A DNA stretch of 9,849 nucleotides from Atribacteria bacterium SCGC AAA255-G05 (GTDB lineage Bacteria; Atribacterota; Phoenicimicrobiia; Phoenicimicrobiales; Phoenicimicrobiaceae), in NCBI GenBank assembly GCA_000405605.1, contig ASPA01000024.1, forward strand, positions 1-9,849, written 5' to 3'. Positions within the stretch are counted from its first letter, which is position 1. Every line of letters begins with the position of its first letter. Below the pieces are notes generated by a model. That model saw nothing but the letters and a program-made list of their open reading frames with translations. It searched no databases and had not been told where the DNA came from. This document shows, one piece after another, positions 1 through 4,908 of this stretch. Both the position numbers and the translations under genes were made by a program.

Positions 1-2
1 TT

Positions 3-41
3 AGCGACGAGGCATTTGTTAATTTTGAAAGGAAATTATAG
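3..41 (+). pseudogene. C-terminal tail of a putative antitoxin, cut by the left window edge
   Basis: The plus-strand frame from base 3 reads SDEAFVNFERKL and stops at TAG (39-41). The stop shares its G with a GTG start, giving a TAGTG overlap typical of translationally coupled antitoxin-toxin pairs. The acidic/basic amphipathic tail suits the toxin-binding end of a small antitoxin. Only 12 residues are visible, so the family cannot be named; the call rests mainly on the partner that follows. Confidence 0.35.
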
Positions 42-88
42 TGAAAATAGGTGATGTTTATCTTGTTGAAATTCCCCTATTCGGCTGA
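41..88 (+). pseudogene. Truncated MazF/PemK-family toxin start
   Basis: GTG at 41, preceded by a GAAAGGAAAT ribosome binding site, opens the peptide MKIGDVYLVEIPLFG and then a TGA at 86-88. The sequence MKxGDVYLVEIP is the usual first beta strand of PemK/MazF-like RNases, which cut mRNA. The rest of the toxin (about 100 residues including the RP and TxD motifs) is missing. The frame runs instead into the 3' end of the convergent dehydratase gene, so a recombination junction probably lies near base 70-95. A chance match over 15 residues cannot be excluded, but start, ribosome site, overlap and context all agree. It would be inactive. Confidence 0.5.
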
Positions 89-2046
89 TAACTGGGCAGC
101 ATCTCCTGAAGTTTCTGCACCACTCCCTCGTTATCCATTGCCTTCGCCAACTTCTCCAACTCTTCAATATCCTTCTCCATCTTCTCCCCATCAACCTCTT
201 CAACCTTGGCAATAAAAATCTTTTCGTGCCCACTATCTCCCAGCACCCCGCTCTTCTCTTCCTCAGTCAATATCTCCTCAAACATCTTTTCTCCCGGTCT
301 TAATCCTACAATCTTTATCTCTATATCCTCACCAACTTCAAGCCCGGACAAACGAATCAATTCTTCAGCCATATCCAGCACCTTTACCGGCTCTCCCATA
401 TCCAGCACAAATACTTCTCCGCCTTTCCCCAGCGCCCCGGCCTGAATCACCAGTTGACTTGCCTCAGGTAAAGTCATAAAATATCTCTTTACTTCTCTAT
501 CGGTCACCGTAACCGGTCCGCCCTCGGCAATCTGCTGCTTAAACATAGGCACAACACTGCCATTACTCTCCAATACATTTCCAAAGCGAACCGCTACAAA
601 TTTAGTTTTATTTTTGCCCTCTCCTCTCATCCCTTCTTCTACTTCCGCTTTCCTGCTTCCCAAATCCTTTACCACCATCTCGGCCACTTTCTTGCTCGCC
701 CCCATAACACTGGTAGGATTAATGGCTTTATCAGTAGAAATCATTACCACCCTTTCCGCCCCATACTTCTCTGCCAACTCCGCCACATTCTTAGTGCCGA
801 TAATATTATTCATCACTGCTTCATCGGGATGAAATTCCATCATCGGGACATGTTTATGAGCTGCCGCATGAAAAACCACTTCCGGCCTATACTTCTTAAA
901 TATCTTATCCATCTTATCTCTATCTCTAATATCAGCCACCACTAACTCCATGTCCAACTCCATCTCCATATCCACTCCCGCTTTCATTTCCGCCCCTGCT
1001 TCTTTTCCTTTTCCCGCTCCTGCTCCCGTTCCTACTCCTGCTCTTTTTCCCACTCTTTCTCCTGCTCCCGACCATTTCCTTTTAAGTTCAAGATCTATAT
1101 GGAAAAGGCCGTTCTCACTGTGGTCCAATAAAATCAGACTCCTCGGCTTAAATCTGCAAATCTGCCGTGCCAGCTCTCCTCCAATCGATCCTCCACCTCC
1201 GGTCACCATCACTCTCTTGCCCTCCAAATATCCGGAAATCTCCTCCAAATTTAAATCTACCGGTTCCCTTCCCAATAAATCTCCAATCCTAATACTCCTG
1301 ATCCGGGAAACACTGACCTTACCATCCACCAACTCATACAATCCGGGCAAAGTCTTTATTCTTACTTCCTTATTTTTTATATTATTAACGATTCTCCTAA
1401 TCTCTTTACCGCTTGCCGTGGGGATGGCAATAATAACTGTGCTAACCTGCTCTTTTTCCAAAATATCATTTATCCCCTCAACATTCCCCAATACCTTCAC
1501 ATTATGAATTCTCTTTCCGACCTTCTCCTTATCGTCATCCACAAAACCCACTAACTTGCCTAAATCAGGCCTCCTGATTATCTCCCGGGAAATAACCTCT
1601 CCCGCATCTCCTGCACCCACAATTAACATTCGTTCCTGCCCCTTATCAAAAGCACCCTTCCTCTCACAATATAACCTCCAGACCAATCGGCTTCCTCCCA
1701 CCAGGGCCAGACTGAAAAACCAGGTCAGAGCCACAACTGTGCGCGGAAAAGCAATACCCTTCACTAAATTTAAACACAAAACTGTACCAAATATTCCCCC
1801 GGTAACAACTTCTGCTATCAGAAAAAGGTCACTGATACTTAAATATCTCCAAATCCTCTTATATAATCTAAAAACTACAGCAAATAAAAGAAAGAATCCG
1901 GTTAAATAGACAACTAATCCCCGATAAACATAGAAATAAGTTCCCCAGCCTTCCCCAAATCTTAATATCAGAGAAAGAATCAAAGAAACATTTATAAAAA
2001 TTATATCCAAAACAACCCAGGAAAAACTCCTAAACAATCTCTTCAT
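58..2046 (-). CDS. Membrane-bound UDP-sugar 4,6-dehydratase of the PglF/FlaA1/CapD type (polysaccharide biosynthesis)
   Basis: A 662-residue NAD-dependent nucleotide-sugar dehydratase, probably making UDP-4-keto-6-deoxy-GlcNAc for surface glycans. About four hydrophobic segments (roughly 8-125) anchor it in the inner membrane. A first Rossmann domain begins at VGAGDAGE (143-150). The catalytic SDR domain begins at VTGGGGSIGGELARQ (281-295) and holds the STDKAINPTSVMGASKK active-site region (437-453), with Met in place of the usual SDR Tyr, as in this family. AAAHKHVPMME and LRPGEKMFEE also fit. The ATG at 2044-2046 follows GGAAGGG. Two inserts are odd: a low-complexity G/A/E/M/K stretch (about 326-368) and an extra charged stretch near 466-480. 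VLESNGS replaces the common VLGSNGS. The last residues overlap the toxin relic on the other strand. The family call is firm; the exact sugar is inferred. Confidence 0.95.
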   Translation of the reverse strand: MKRLFRSFSWVVLDIIFINVSLILSLILRFGEGWGTYFYVYRGLVVYLTGFFLLFAVVFRLYKRIWRYLSISDLFLIAEVVTGGIFGTVLCLNLVKGIAFPRTVVALTWFFSLALVGGSRLVWRLYCERKGAFDKGQERMLIVGAGDAGEVISREIIRRPDLGKLVGFVDDDKEKVGKRIHNVKVLGNVEGINDILEKEQVSTVIIAIPTASGKEIRRIVNNIKNKEVRIKTLPGLYELVDGKVSVSRIRSIRIGDLLGREPVDLNLEEISGYLEGKRVMVTGGGGSIGGELARQICRFKPRSLILLDHSENGLFHIDLELKRKWSGAGERVGKRAGVGTGAGAGKGKEAGAEMKAGVDMEMELDMELVVADIRDRDKMDKIFKKYRPEVVFHAAAHKHVPMMEFHPDEAVMNNIIGTKNVAELAEKYGAERVVMISTDKAINPTSVMGASKKVAEMVVKDLGSRKAEVEEGMRGEGKNKTKFVAVRFGNVLESNGSVVPMFKQQIAEGGPVTVTDREVKRYFMTLPEASQLVIQAGALGKGGEVFVLDMGEPVKVLDMAEELIRLSGLEVGEDIEIKIVGLRPGEKMFEEILTEEEKSGVLGDSGHEKIFIAKVEEVDGEKMEKDIEELEKLAKAMDNEGVVQKLQEMLPSYQPNRGISTR
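940..1071 (-). repeat. Hexanucleotide-type coding minisatellite inside the dehydratase gene
   Basis: On the minus strand this tract is a degenerate run of about 20 six-base units of the form GGAGNN (GGAGCA, GGAGAA, GGAGTA, GGAGCG, later GAGATG, GAGTTG). It encodes alternating G/A-x residues and then acidic-Met pairs (residues about 326-368). It lies where family members have a short loop between IDLEL and the GDIRD strand, so it should form a surface extension rather than disturb the fold. The six-base period keeps the frame through gain or loss of units. Confidence 0.8.
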
Positions 2047-2083
2047 ATATTCCCTTCCTCGCTTAAAGCTAATTGCTAATTGT

Positions 2084-2128
2084 CATTGCCGCACTTCTCT
2101 CTCTCATTCCCGCGAAAGCGGGAATCCA
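2084..2128. repeat. Dispersed palindromic repeat (ATTCCCGC-GAAA-GCGGGAAT), next to a fragment of a second repeat
   Basis: A perfect 8-bp stem with a GAAA loop lies at 2106-2125 (ATTCCCGC/GCGGGAAT). Just upstream, ATTGCCGCACT (2085-2095) resembles the reverse complement of the GTCATTGCGA...GCGGCAATCC repeat found at 8176-8211. The stem-loop class recurs at 2261-2286, inside the helicase gene at 5033-5051, and truncated at 9381-9396. Confidence 0.8.
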
Positions 2129-2260
2129 GGACCTAACTTTACTTTACTAATAATATCTCTTGCCTTCTTTATTTACAACTATTTATTCTCTACTTTATAT
2201 TCTACAAAACTATTCAAAAATCCTCTTTTTTTCTAAAAATAAATTACAATATCCCTTCTG

Positions 2261-2286
2261 TCATTCCCATGAAAATGGGAATCCAT
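2261..2286. repeat. Dispersed palindromic repeat, variant stem ATTCCCAT-GAAA-ATGGGAAT
   Basis: This has the same 8-4-8 architecture as the copy at 2106-2125. The change at the inner end of the stem is compensated on both sides (GC...GC to AT...AT), so the hairpin is kept. It lies in a gene-free stretch (2047-2535) that otherwise holds only the relic at 2318-2398 and the ACGGGG hairpins; the ORFs there have no coding character. Confidence 0.8.
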
Positions 2287-2317
2287 CCTTCTGTCATCAC
2301 CTCTCCCCTCGGAGGGT

Positions 2318-2398
2318 AGAGAATATCATTCCCTACGTTTTTCAGAAGTACAGAAAGAATTATCCGGAATGAAAGTAGAGTTGGGTTCACCCCGTTAA
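2318..2398 (+). pseudogene. Relic A: C-terminal fragment of an unknown protein, paired with relic B at 3806-3886
   Basis: The plus-strand frame ends REYHSLRFSEVQKELSG followed by MKVELGSPR and TAA (2396-2398). It matches relic B codon for codon without gaps. Of 26 codons from GAA at 2321 to the stop, 4 change the amino acid and 7 are synonymous (for example TCC/TCT, GGA/GGG, AAA/AAG, GTA/GTG). That pattern shows the sequence was once translated. No start codon or 5' part is visible. I do not recognise the protein; a lost mobile-element gene or a repeated accessory gene is possible. Confidence 0.6.
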
Positions 2399-2452
2399 AT
2401 TCACTTATTTATACGGGGCGTGCCCCGTTAAATGATTTATATTTATACGGGG
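2390..2452. repeat. Tandem CCCCGT...ACGGGG hairpin units
   Basis: Two similar units, CCCCGTTAAAT (2390-2400) to ACGGGG (2413-2418) and CCCCGTTAAAT (2423-2433) to ACGGGG (2447-2452), lie head to tail. Each can fold on its CCCCGT/ACGGGG ends. The junction ACGGGGC-GT-GCCCCGT (2413-2428) is itself a perfect 7-bp inverted repeat, so two alternative foldings exist. The first unit overlaps the stop codon of relic A. Confidence 0.7.
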
Positions 2453-2466
2453 GAAAATTGAATAGT

Positions 2467-2499
2467 ATAGAGCCCTAATAAAAGCTTATTATGCTCTAT
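2467..2499. terminator. Imperfect hairpin downstream of the first MazF gene
   Basis: ATAGAGC (2467-2473) and TAATAA (2476-2481) pair with TTATTA (2486-2491) and GCTCTAT (2493-2499) around an AAGC loop. It lies 37 bases past the stop of the minus-strand mazEF operon. No clear T run follows on that strand, so its role as a terminator is tentative. Confidence 0.35.
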
Positions 2500-2535
2500 G
2501 CTAATCTTCACCTGGCAGGCTTATATCCTGCATTT

Positions 2536-2865
2536 TTAATCAACTAACATCTCTTTTATTATAGATTTTACTTGATTAATAGTTTTTTGATCTATCTTCC
2601 CCAGCTTCTCAATTAATATTTTTCTATCTACGGTGCGGAGTTGGTCTAAAACAATCCACGCTTCTTTCCCGGTAAATTTAAGAGGGATACGAGTAGGATA
2701 GAAATGTGATTGAGTAGTCATGGGAGCAATTATAACTGTGGAAATATTTTTATTCATTTCATCAGGAGAAATAATTACACAGGGGCGGACTTTTTTTATT
2801 TCATGTCCTATGGTAGGGTCAAGAGAAATAAGATAAACTTCGTATTGGCTTATTACCATTCCCAA
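2536..2865 (-). CDS. mazF: MazF/PemK-family toxin (endoribonuclease), first module
   Basis: A 109-residue toxin of normal MazF length, expected to cut single-stranded mRNA when freed from its antitoxin. The N-terminal strand QYEVYLISLDPTIGHE leads into KKVRPCVIISPDEMN, the conserved RP motif. TVIIAPMT and LDQLRTVDR supply the second conserved strand and the T-x-D region of the active site. The gene overlaps the end of the upstream antitoxin by 13 bases, so the pair is translationally coupled. The start may instead be the third residue (ATG at 2857-2859, giving MVISQYEV), which fits related proteins as well. All key residues look intact. Confidence 0.93.
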   Translation of the reverse strand: MGMVISQYEVYLISLDPTIGHEIKKVRPCVIISPDEMNKNISTVIIAPMTTQSHFYPTRIPLKFTGKEAWIVLDQLRTVDRKILIEKLGKIDQKTINQVKSIIKEMLVD

Positions 2866-3101
2866 TCCGCCATATCTAAATCAACTCCATCATTAATGAC
2901 GAGTCGATCATCTTTATTTTCCTTCATCTTTTTAAAATATTTCTCCCAACCTTTTCTGGATTGTTTCTTAATGGGTTTAATAATTATATTTTCACCTTTT
3001 ATTTCCAAAAAAACATCCTTCTCCATATGGCATTGATCTAATATTGCCTTTGGTATCCTGATACCCTTTGAATTACCTATGGGAATGATAGCAGCTTTCA
3101 T
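2853..3101 (-). CDS. mazE: AbrB/MazE-type antitoxin, first module
   Basis: An 82-residue antitoxin. The N-terminal swapped-hairpin DNA-binding fold is seen in AAIIPIGNSKGIRIPKAIL (residues 3-21) and FLEIKGENIIIKPI. A charged tail (KKMKENKDD...DLDMADWEW) would wrap the MazF partner; its acidic, aromatic end is typical of MazE. ATG at 3099-3101 follows GAAGGTGAT. It is the first gene of a two-gene operon driven by a consensus promoter that overlaps the end of the neighbouring toxin gene, and probably represses itself through the inverted repeat at 3131-3149. Confidence 0.92.
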   Translation of the reverse strand: MKAAIIPIGNSKGIRIPKAILDQCHMEKDVFLEIKGENIIIKPIKKQSRKGWEKYFKKMKENKDDRLVINDGVDLDMADWEW

Positions 3102-3130
3102 ATATAATCACCTTCTTAATAGCTTTCATA

Positions 3131-3162
3131 GTAATTATAATGTAATTACTTTTTAATGTCAA
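3131..3162 (-). promoter_or_regulatory. Consensus sigma70 promoter and likely operator of mazEF
   Basis: On the minus strand TTGACA (3162-3157), a 17-base spacer and TATAAT (3139-3134) match the full consensus. The inverted repeat GTAATT-7-AATTAC (3131-3149) covers the -10 box and is a good candidate operator for MazE. The -35 box and most of the spacer lie inside the last codons of the preceding toxin gene, which ends at 3146. Confidence 0.88.
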
Positions 3163-3493
3163 GATGGATCAAAAGTGCCCTCTCTACTTTTTCTAATTTT
3201 TCAGGAAGTAAAGCGCTTACAAAATTGATAAGTCTTTTCTTGTCTATAGTTCGAATTTGATTGCATTTTACTTTAGAATCTTTAGGTAAATGAGTTTCTT
3301 CGCTGGGAAGAAAAACCTCAAATGGATAGATTTTTTCTGTTTTTGAGGTAATAGGAAGTACAGTTACCGTCTCAGCAAACAAATTATTTCTATCATTAGA
3401 TATTACCAAAGCCGGTCTTGTTTTTCCTATTTCATGCCCCACTACCGGCTCTAAGGATACAAACCAAATCTCACCTTTTTTAGGAAAATCCAT
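3146..3493 (-). CDS. MazF/PemK-family toxin (endoribonuclease), second module
   Basis: A 115-residue MazF-type mRNA interferase. It begins FPKKGEIWFVSLEPVVGHE, continues GKTRPALVISNDRNN (RP motif), then TVTVLPITS and CNQIRTIDK, so both halves of the active site are present. It differs clearly from the first toxin, so the two modules are distant paralogues or separate arrivals rather than a recent duplication. Its ATG lies one base after the antitoxin stop (TAA-T-ATG). The ribosome site GGAGGGATGGAG sits within the end of the antitoxin gene, which ties its translation to that of the antitoxin. Confidence 0.93.
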   Translation of the reverse strand: MDFPKKGEIWFVSLEPVVGHEIGKTRPALVISNDRNNLFAETVTVLPITSKTEKIYPFEVFLPSEETHLPKDSKVKCNQIRTIDKKRLINFVSALLPEKLEKVERALLIHLDIKK

Positions 3494-3494
3494 A

Positions 3495-3716
3495 TTATCT
3501 CCATCCCTCCAGAGTAATCTTTTCCCATTCCTGGTTAATCTCTTTATCTTCTTTTCTGGTTGCCTTATATCCTTCTATTAAAAGTTTATCCAATTTTTCT
3601 TTATTTATTCTCTCAAGCTTTTCTTTTACAGCTTCGGAAATGAAACCACTCTTGTTAGGGATAGATTTTATCTCTTGGGCAATTTCCTCTGGCAAGGTAA
3701 TATTTAACCTTTTCAT
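3495..3716 (-). CDS. Ribbon-helix-helix (CopG/MetJ-like) antitoxin, second module
   Basis: A 73-residue antitoxin. MKRLNITLPEEIAQEI forms the DNA-binding strand and first helix, and NKSGFISEAVKEKLERI the second helix of a ribbon-helix-helix fold. The charged helical tail (about 40-73) should bind the MazF partner. ATG at 3714-3716 is the likely start: AGGAGG (3730-3725) lies 8 bases upstream, and the in-frame GTGs at 3725 and 3722 fall within or right next to that ribosome site. Ribbon-helix-helix antitoxins paired with MazF-type toxins are well known (the MazEF subfamilies of Gram-positives and mycobacteria). Confidence 0.9.
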   Translation of the reverse strand: MKRLNITLPEEIAQEIKSIPNKSGFISEAVKEKLERINKEKLDKLLIEGYKATRKEDKEINQEWEKITLEGWR

Positions 3717-3736
3717 GCACACCACCTCCTGTATTA

Positions 3737-3764
3737 ATTATACACTAAACAATACACAAGTCAA
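3737..3764 (-). promoter_or_regulatory. Promoter of the ribbon-helix-helix/MazF operon
   Basis: TTGACT (3764-3759), a 16-base spacer and TATAAT (3742-3737) on the minus strand form a near-consensus promoter. Transcription would start near 3730, at the ribosome binding site itself, leaving a leader of only about 14 bases. GTGTAT occurs twice with a 12-base period in the spacer and -10 region, the kind of direct repeat bound by ribbon-helix-helix dimers; the operator role is inferred. Confidence 0.8.
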
Positions 3765-3805
3765 TTATTAAAAAATAAAATACCATTACCTTAAACTAAC
3801 AGAAC

Positions 3806-3886
3806 CGGGAATATTATTCCTTGAACTTTTCAGAAGTACAGAAAGAATTATCTGGGATGAAGGTGGAGCTGAACTCGACCCGTTAA
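3806..3886 (+). pseudogene. Relic B: C-terminal fragment of an unknown protein, paired with relic A
   Basis: The plus-strand frame reads REYYSLNFSEVQKELSG then MKVELNSTR and TAA (3884-3886). It aligns with relic A (2318-2398) over 27 codons; the changes fall mostly in third positions. An in-frame TAA at 3797-3799 cuts off any longer reading frame. It lies upstream of the ribbon-helix-helix/MazF promoter and downstream of hicA. The parent protein is not recognised. Confidence 0.6.
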
Positions 3887-3895
3887 ATGTAATAT

Positions 3896-3944
3896 AAAAA
3901 GGGGACAGCTTTTTTGTTACAAAAAGTAACCTGTCCCCCTTTTA
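3896..3944 (-). terminator. Two-stem hairpin repeat, probable terminator of hicBA, possibly bidirectional
   Basis: AAAAGGGGACAG (3897-3908) pairs with CTGTCCCC (3931-3938) and the following TTTT. A second stem, GTTAC-AAAAA-GTAAC (3916-3930), sits inside. Read on the minus strand, the hairpin ends in CTGTCCCCTTTTT, 43 bases past the hicA stop. The plus strand also ends in T-rich sequence. GGGGACAG...CTGTCCCC elements are common dispersed palindromes, so this may be a mobile repeat used as a terminator. Confidence 0.7.
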
Positions 3945-3986
3945 TTTTGCTTTTCTTCTCCACTATTAGGCAATGTTTCTCTTTTC

Positions 3987-4208
3987 TTATTTCAGTGCAT
4001 TTAAAAACTCCTCTATATTTAGACCAGATCGGGTAATAAGGGATCTTAGAGTCCCTCTTGCAACCTCACGATGGTCAGGAACAGACAATGTAGCAATATG
4101 TCCTTCCTTCACAAGAATAATGTGACTTCCCCGTTGCCTTGCAATCTCCCATCCCAGACGACTAAATATTTTGACAACTTCACGCCCACTTAAAAGTGGA
4201 ATCTGCAT
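3987..4208 (-). CDS. hicA: HicA toxin (mRNA interferase)
   Basis: A 73-residue HicA of normal length with the double-stranded-RNA-binding-like fold. SGREVVKIFSRLGWE is the first helix. RQRGSHIILVK contains the catalytic His of the family in its GSH context, and ATLSVPDHREVARGTLRSLI follows as usual, with NIEEFLNAL at the end. Its ATG overlaps the antitoxin stop by one base (TAATG), so expression is coupled. The toxin appears intact. It would cleave mRNA and halt translation when HicB is degraded. Confidence 0.95.
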   Translation of the reverse strand: MQIPLLSGREVVKIFSRLGWEIARQRGSHIILVKEGHIATLSVPDHREVARGTLRSLITRSGLNIEEFLNALK

Positions 4209-4414
4209 TAGACCAATACCTCTACTTCACGCATACTTACAGTGAGTGGCATACCCTTTTCAGAACGAACTTCAAGACACTGTTTTATTGCGTCTTTGAT
4301 ATTTACCACCGCTTCCTGCTCAGTCTTACCCTGGCTCACACATCCCGGAATAGATGGACATTCTGCTACAAACATTCCATCTTCATCTCGTTCAATTGTT
4401 ACAATAAATTTCAT
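4208..4414 (-). CDS. hicB: HicB antitoxin, short form
   Basis: A 68-residue HicB. MKFIVTIERDEDGMFVAECPSIPGCVSQGKTEQEA is the characteristic strand-turn-strand of the degraded RNase H-like fold, and the following helix (AVVNIKDAIKQCLEV) completes it. The usual C-terminal ribbon-helix-helix or HTH DNA-binding domain of longer HicB proteins is absent. This form can bind HicA, but autorepression may be weak or need another factor. ATG at 4412-4414 follows AAGGAGG with 8-base spacing. The gene precedes hicA in the operon. Confidence 0.94.
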   Translation of the reverse strand: MKFIVTIERDEDGMFVAECPSIPGCVSQGKTEQEAVVNIKDAIKQCLEVRSEKGMPLTVSMREVEVLV

Positions 4415-4514
4415 TTCCTATACCTCCTTCTCTCCTCTTTCACTTCTTCTTCTCGCTCAAATATTTCTAAAATTTAAAATAAGTTAATTATTTTTTAATA
4501 TCCCTTTTTTATTT

Positions 4515-4523
4515 ATTATAGCA
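4515..4523 (-). promoter_or_regulatory. Extended -10 promoter of hicBA
   Basis: The minus strand reads TGCTATAAT (4523-4515), a perfect extended -10 element, about 100 bases before hicB, in a very AT-rich stretch. No good -35 box is seen at 16-18 bases, as expected of extended -10 promoters. The long leader holds no further ORF. Confidence 0.6.
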
Positions 4524-4560
4524 TATATTTAAAAATAAATACTATTTTTGCAAAAGCAAA

Positions 4561-4588
4561 ATAGACAGGCGAGACGCCTGTCCTACGG
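4561..4588. repeat. Dispersed palindrome GACAGGCG-AGA-CGCCTGTC
   Basis: A perfect 8-bp stem with a 3-base loop (4564-4582) followed by CTACGG. The 28 bases match the reverse complement of 8058-8085 with three differences, so this is a repeat family in at least two copies. It belongs to the gene-free stretch 4415-4908. Confidence 0.85.
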
Positions 4589-4687
4589 GGTGGAATGGAG
4601 ATATACTCGATACTATATACTATTAACGACTATTTAAAAACTTGCAACTTGTATTTATATCTTTTCTTTGTATTTGTATTTATTCTC

Positions 4688-4727
4688 GACCGGTAGACCG
4701 GCAGACTGGCGGACTGGGTGACTGAAA
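4688..4727. repeat. Five-unit, 8-bp tandem repeat (GACYGGNN)
   Basis: GACCGGTA, GACCGGCA, GACTGGCG, GACTGGGT and GACTGAAA follow each other without gaps. Around it are word-like AT-rich repeats (CTTGCAACTTG at 4651-4661 and again near 4740-4755). There is no gene here. It could be a binding-site array or just slippage-prone intergenic sequence. Confidence 0.75.
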
Positions 4728-4784
4728 TTTATATCTTGCACCTTGCAACTTGCAACCATATACCCGCAATTACGCTTGATAAAA

Positions 4785-4831
4785 AAGGAGGTGATTTTAT
4801 GCACAAATTTTCGCTCTTCTCTTCATCTTAG
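4785..4831 (+). other. Ten-codon ORF with a near-perfect Shine-Dalgarno sequence upstream of the helicase
   Basis: AAGGAGGTGAT (4785-4795) is complementary to the end of 16S rRNA over its full length and lies the right distance from ATG at 4799. The frame codes only MHKFSLFSSS before TAG (4829-4831). The helicase start is 78 bases further on, in another frame. It may be a leader peptide, or the start of a decayed gene: a one-base shift opens a frame through about 4917. No regulatory codon run or attenuator is evident. Confidence 0.4.
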
Positions 4832-4908
4832 ATATGCAATAGAAGTCATTCTACAATTTGTTCCAGTTTTTAGTTATAAAAAGAAAAAAGAAAGGAAATG
4901 TATTATCA

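Noticed and set aside
206..1909. Plus-strand frames opposite the dehydratase, rich in Pro and Ser
   Set aside because: They are antisense shadows of a clearly coding gene; no ribosome sites and no recognisable domains.
2160..2372. Plus-strand frame of 70 residues
   Set aside because: It runs through a palindromic repeat and part of relic A in the wrong frame; no ribosome site or coding character.
4858..4908. TTG start giving 17 more N-terminal residues to the helicase
   Set aside because: No ribosome site, and the Lys-rich extra residues do not match the family; MKIKDLKNYGIP at 4909 does.
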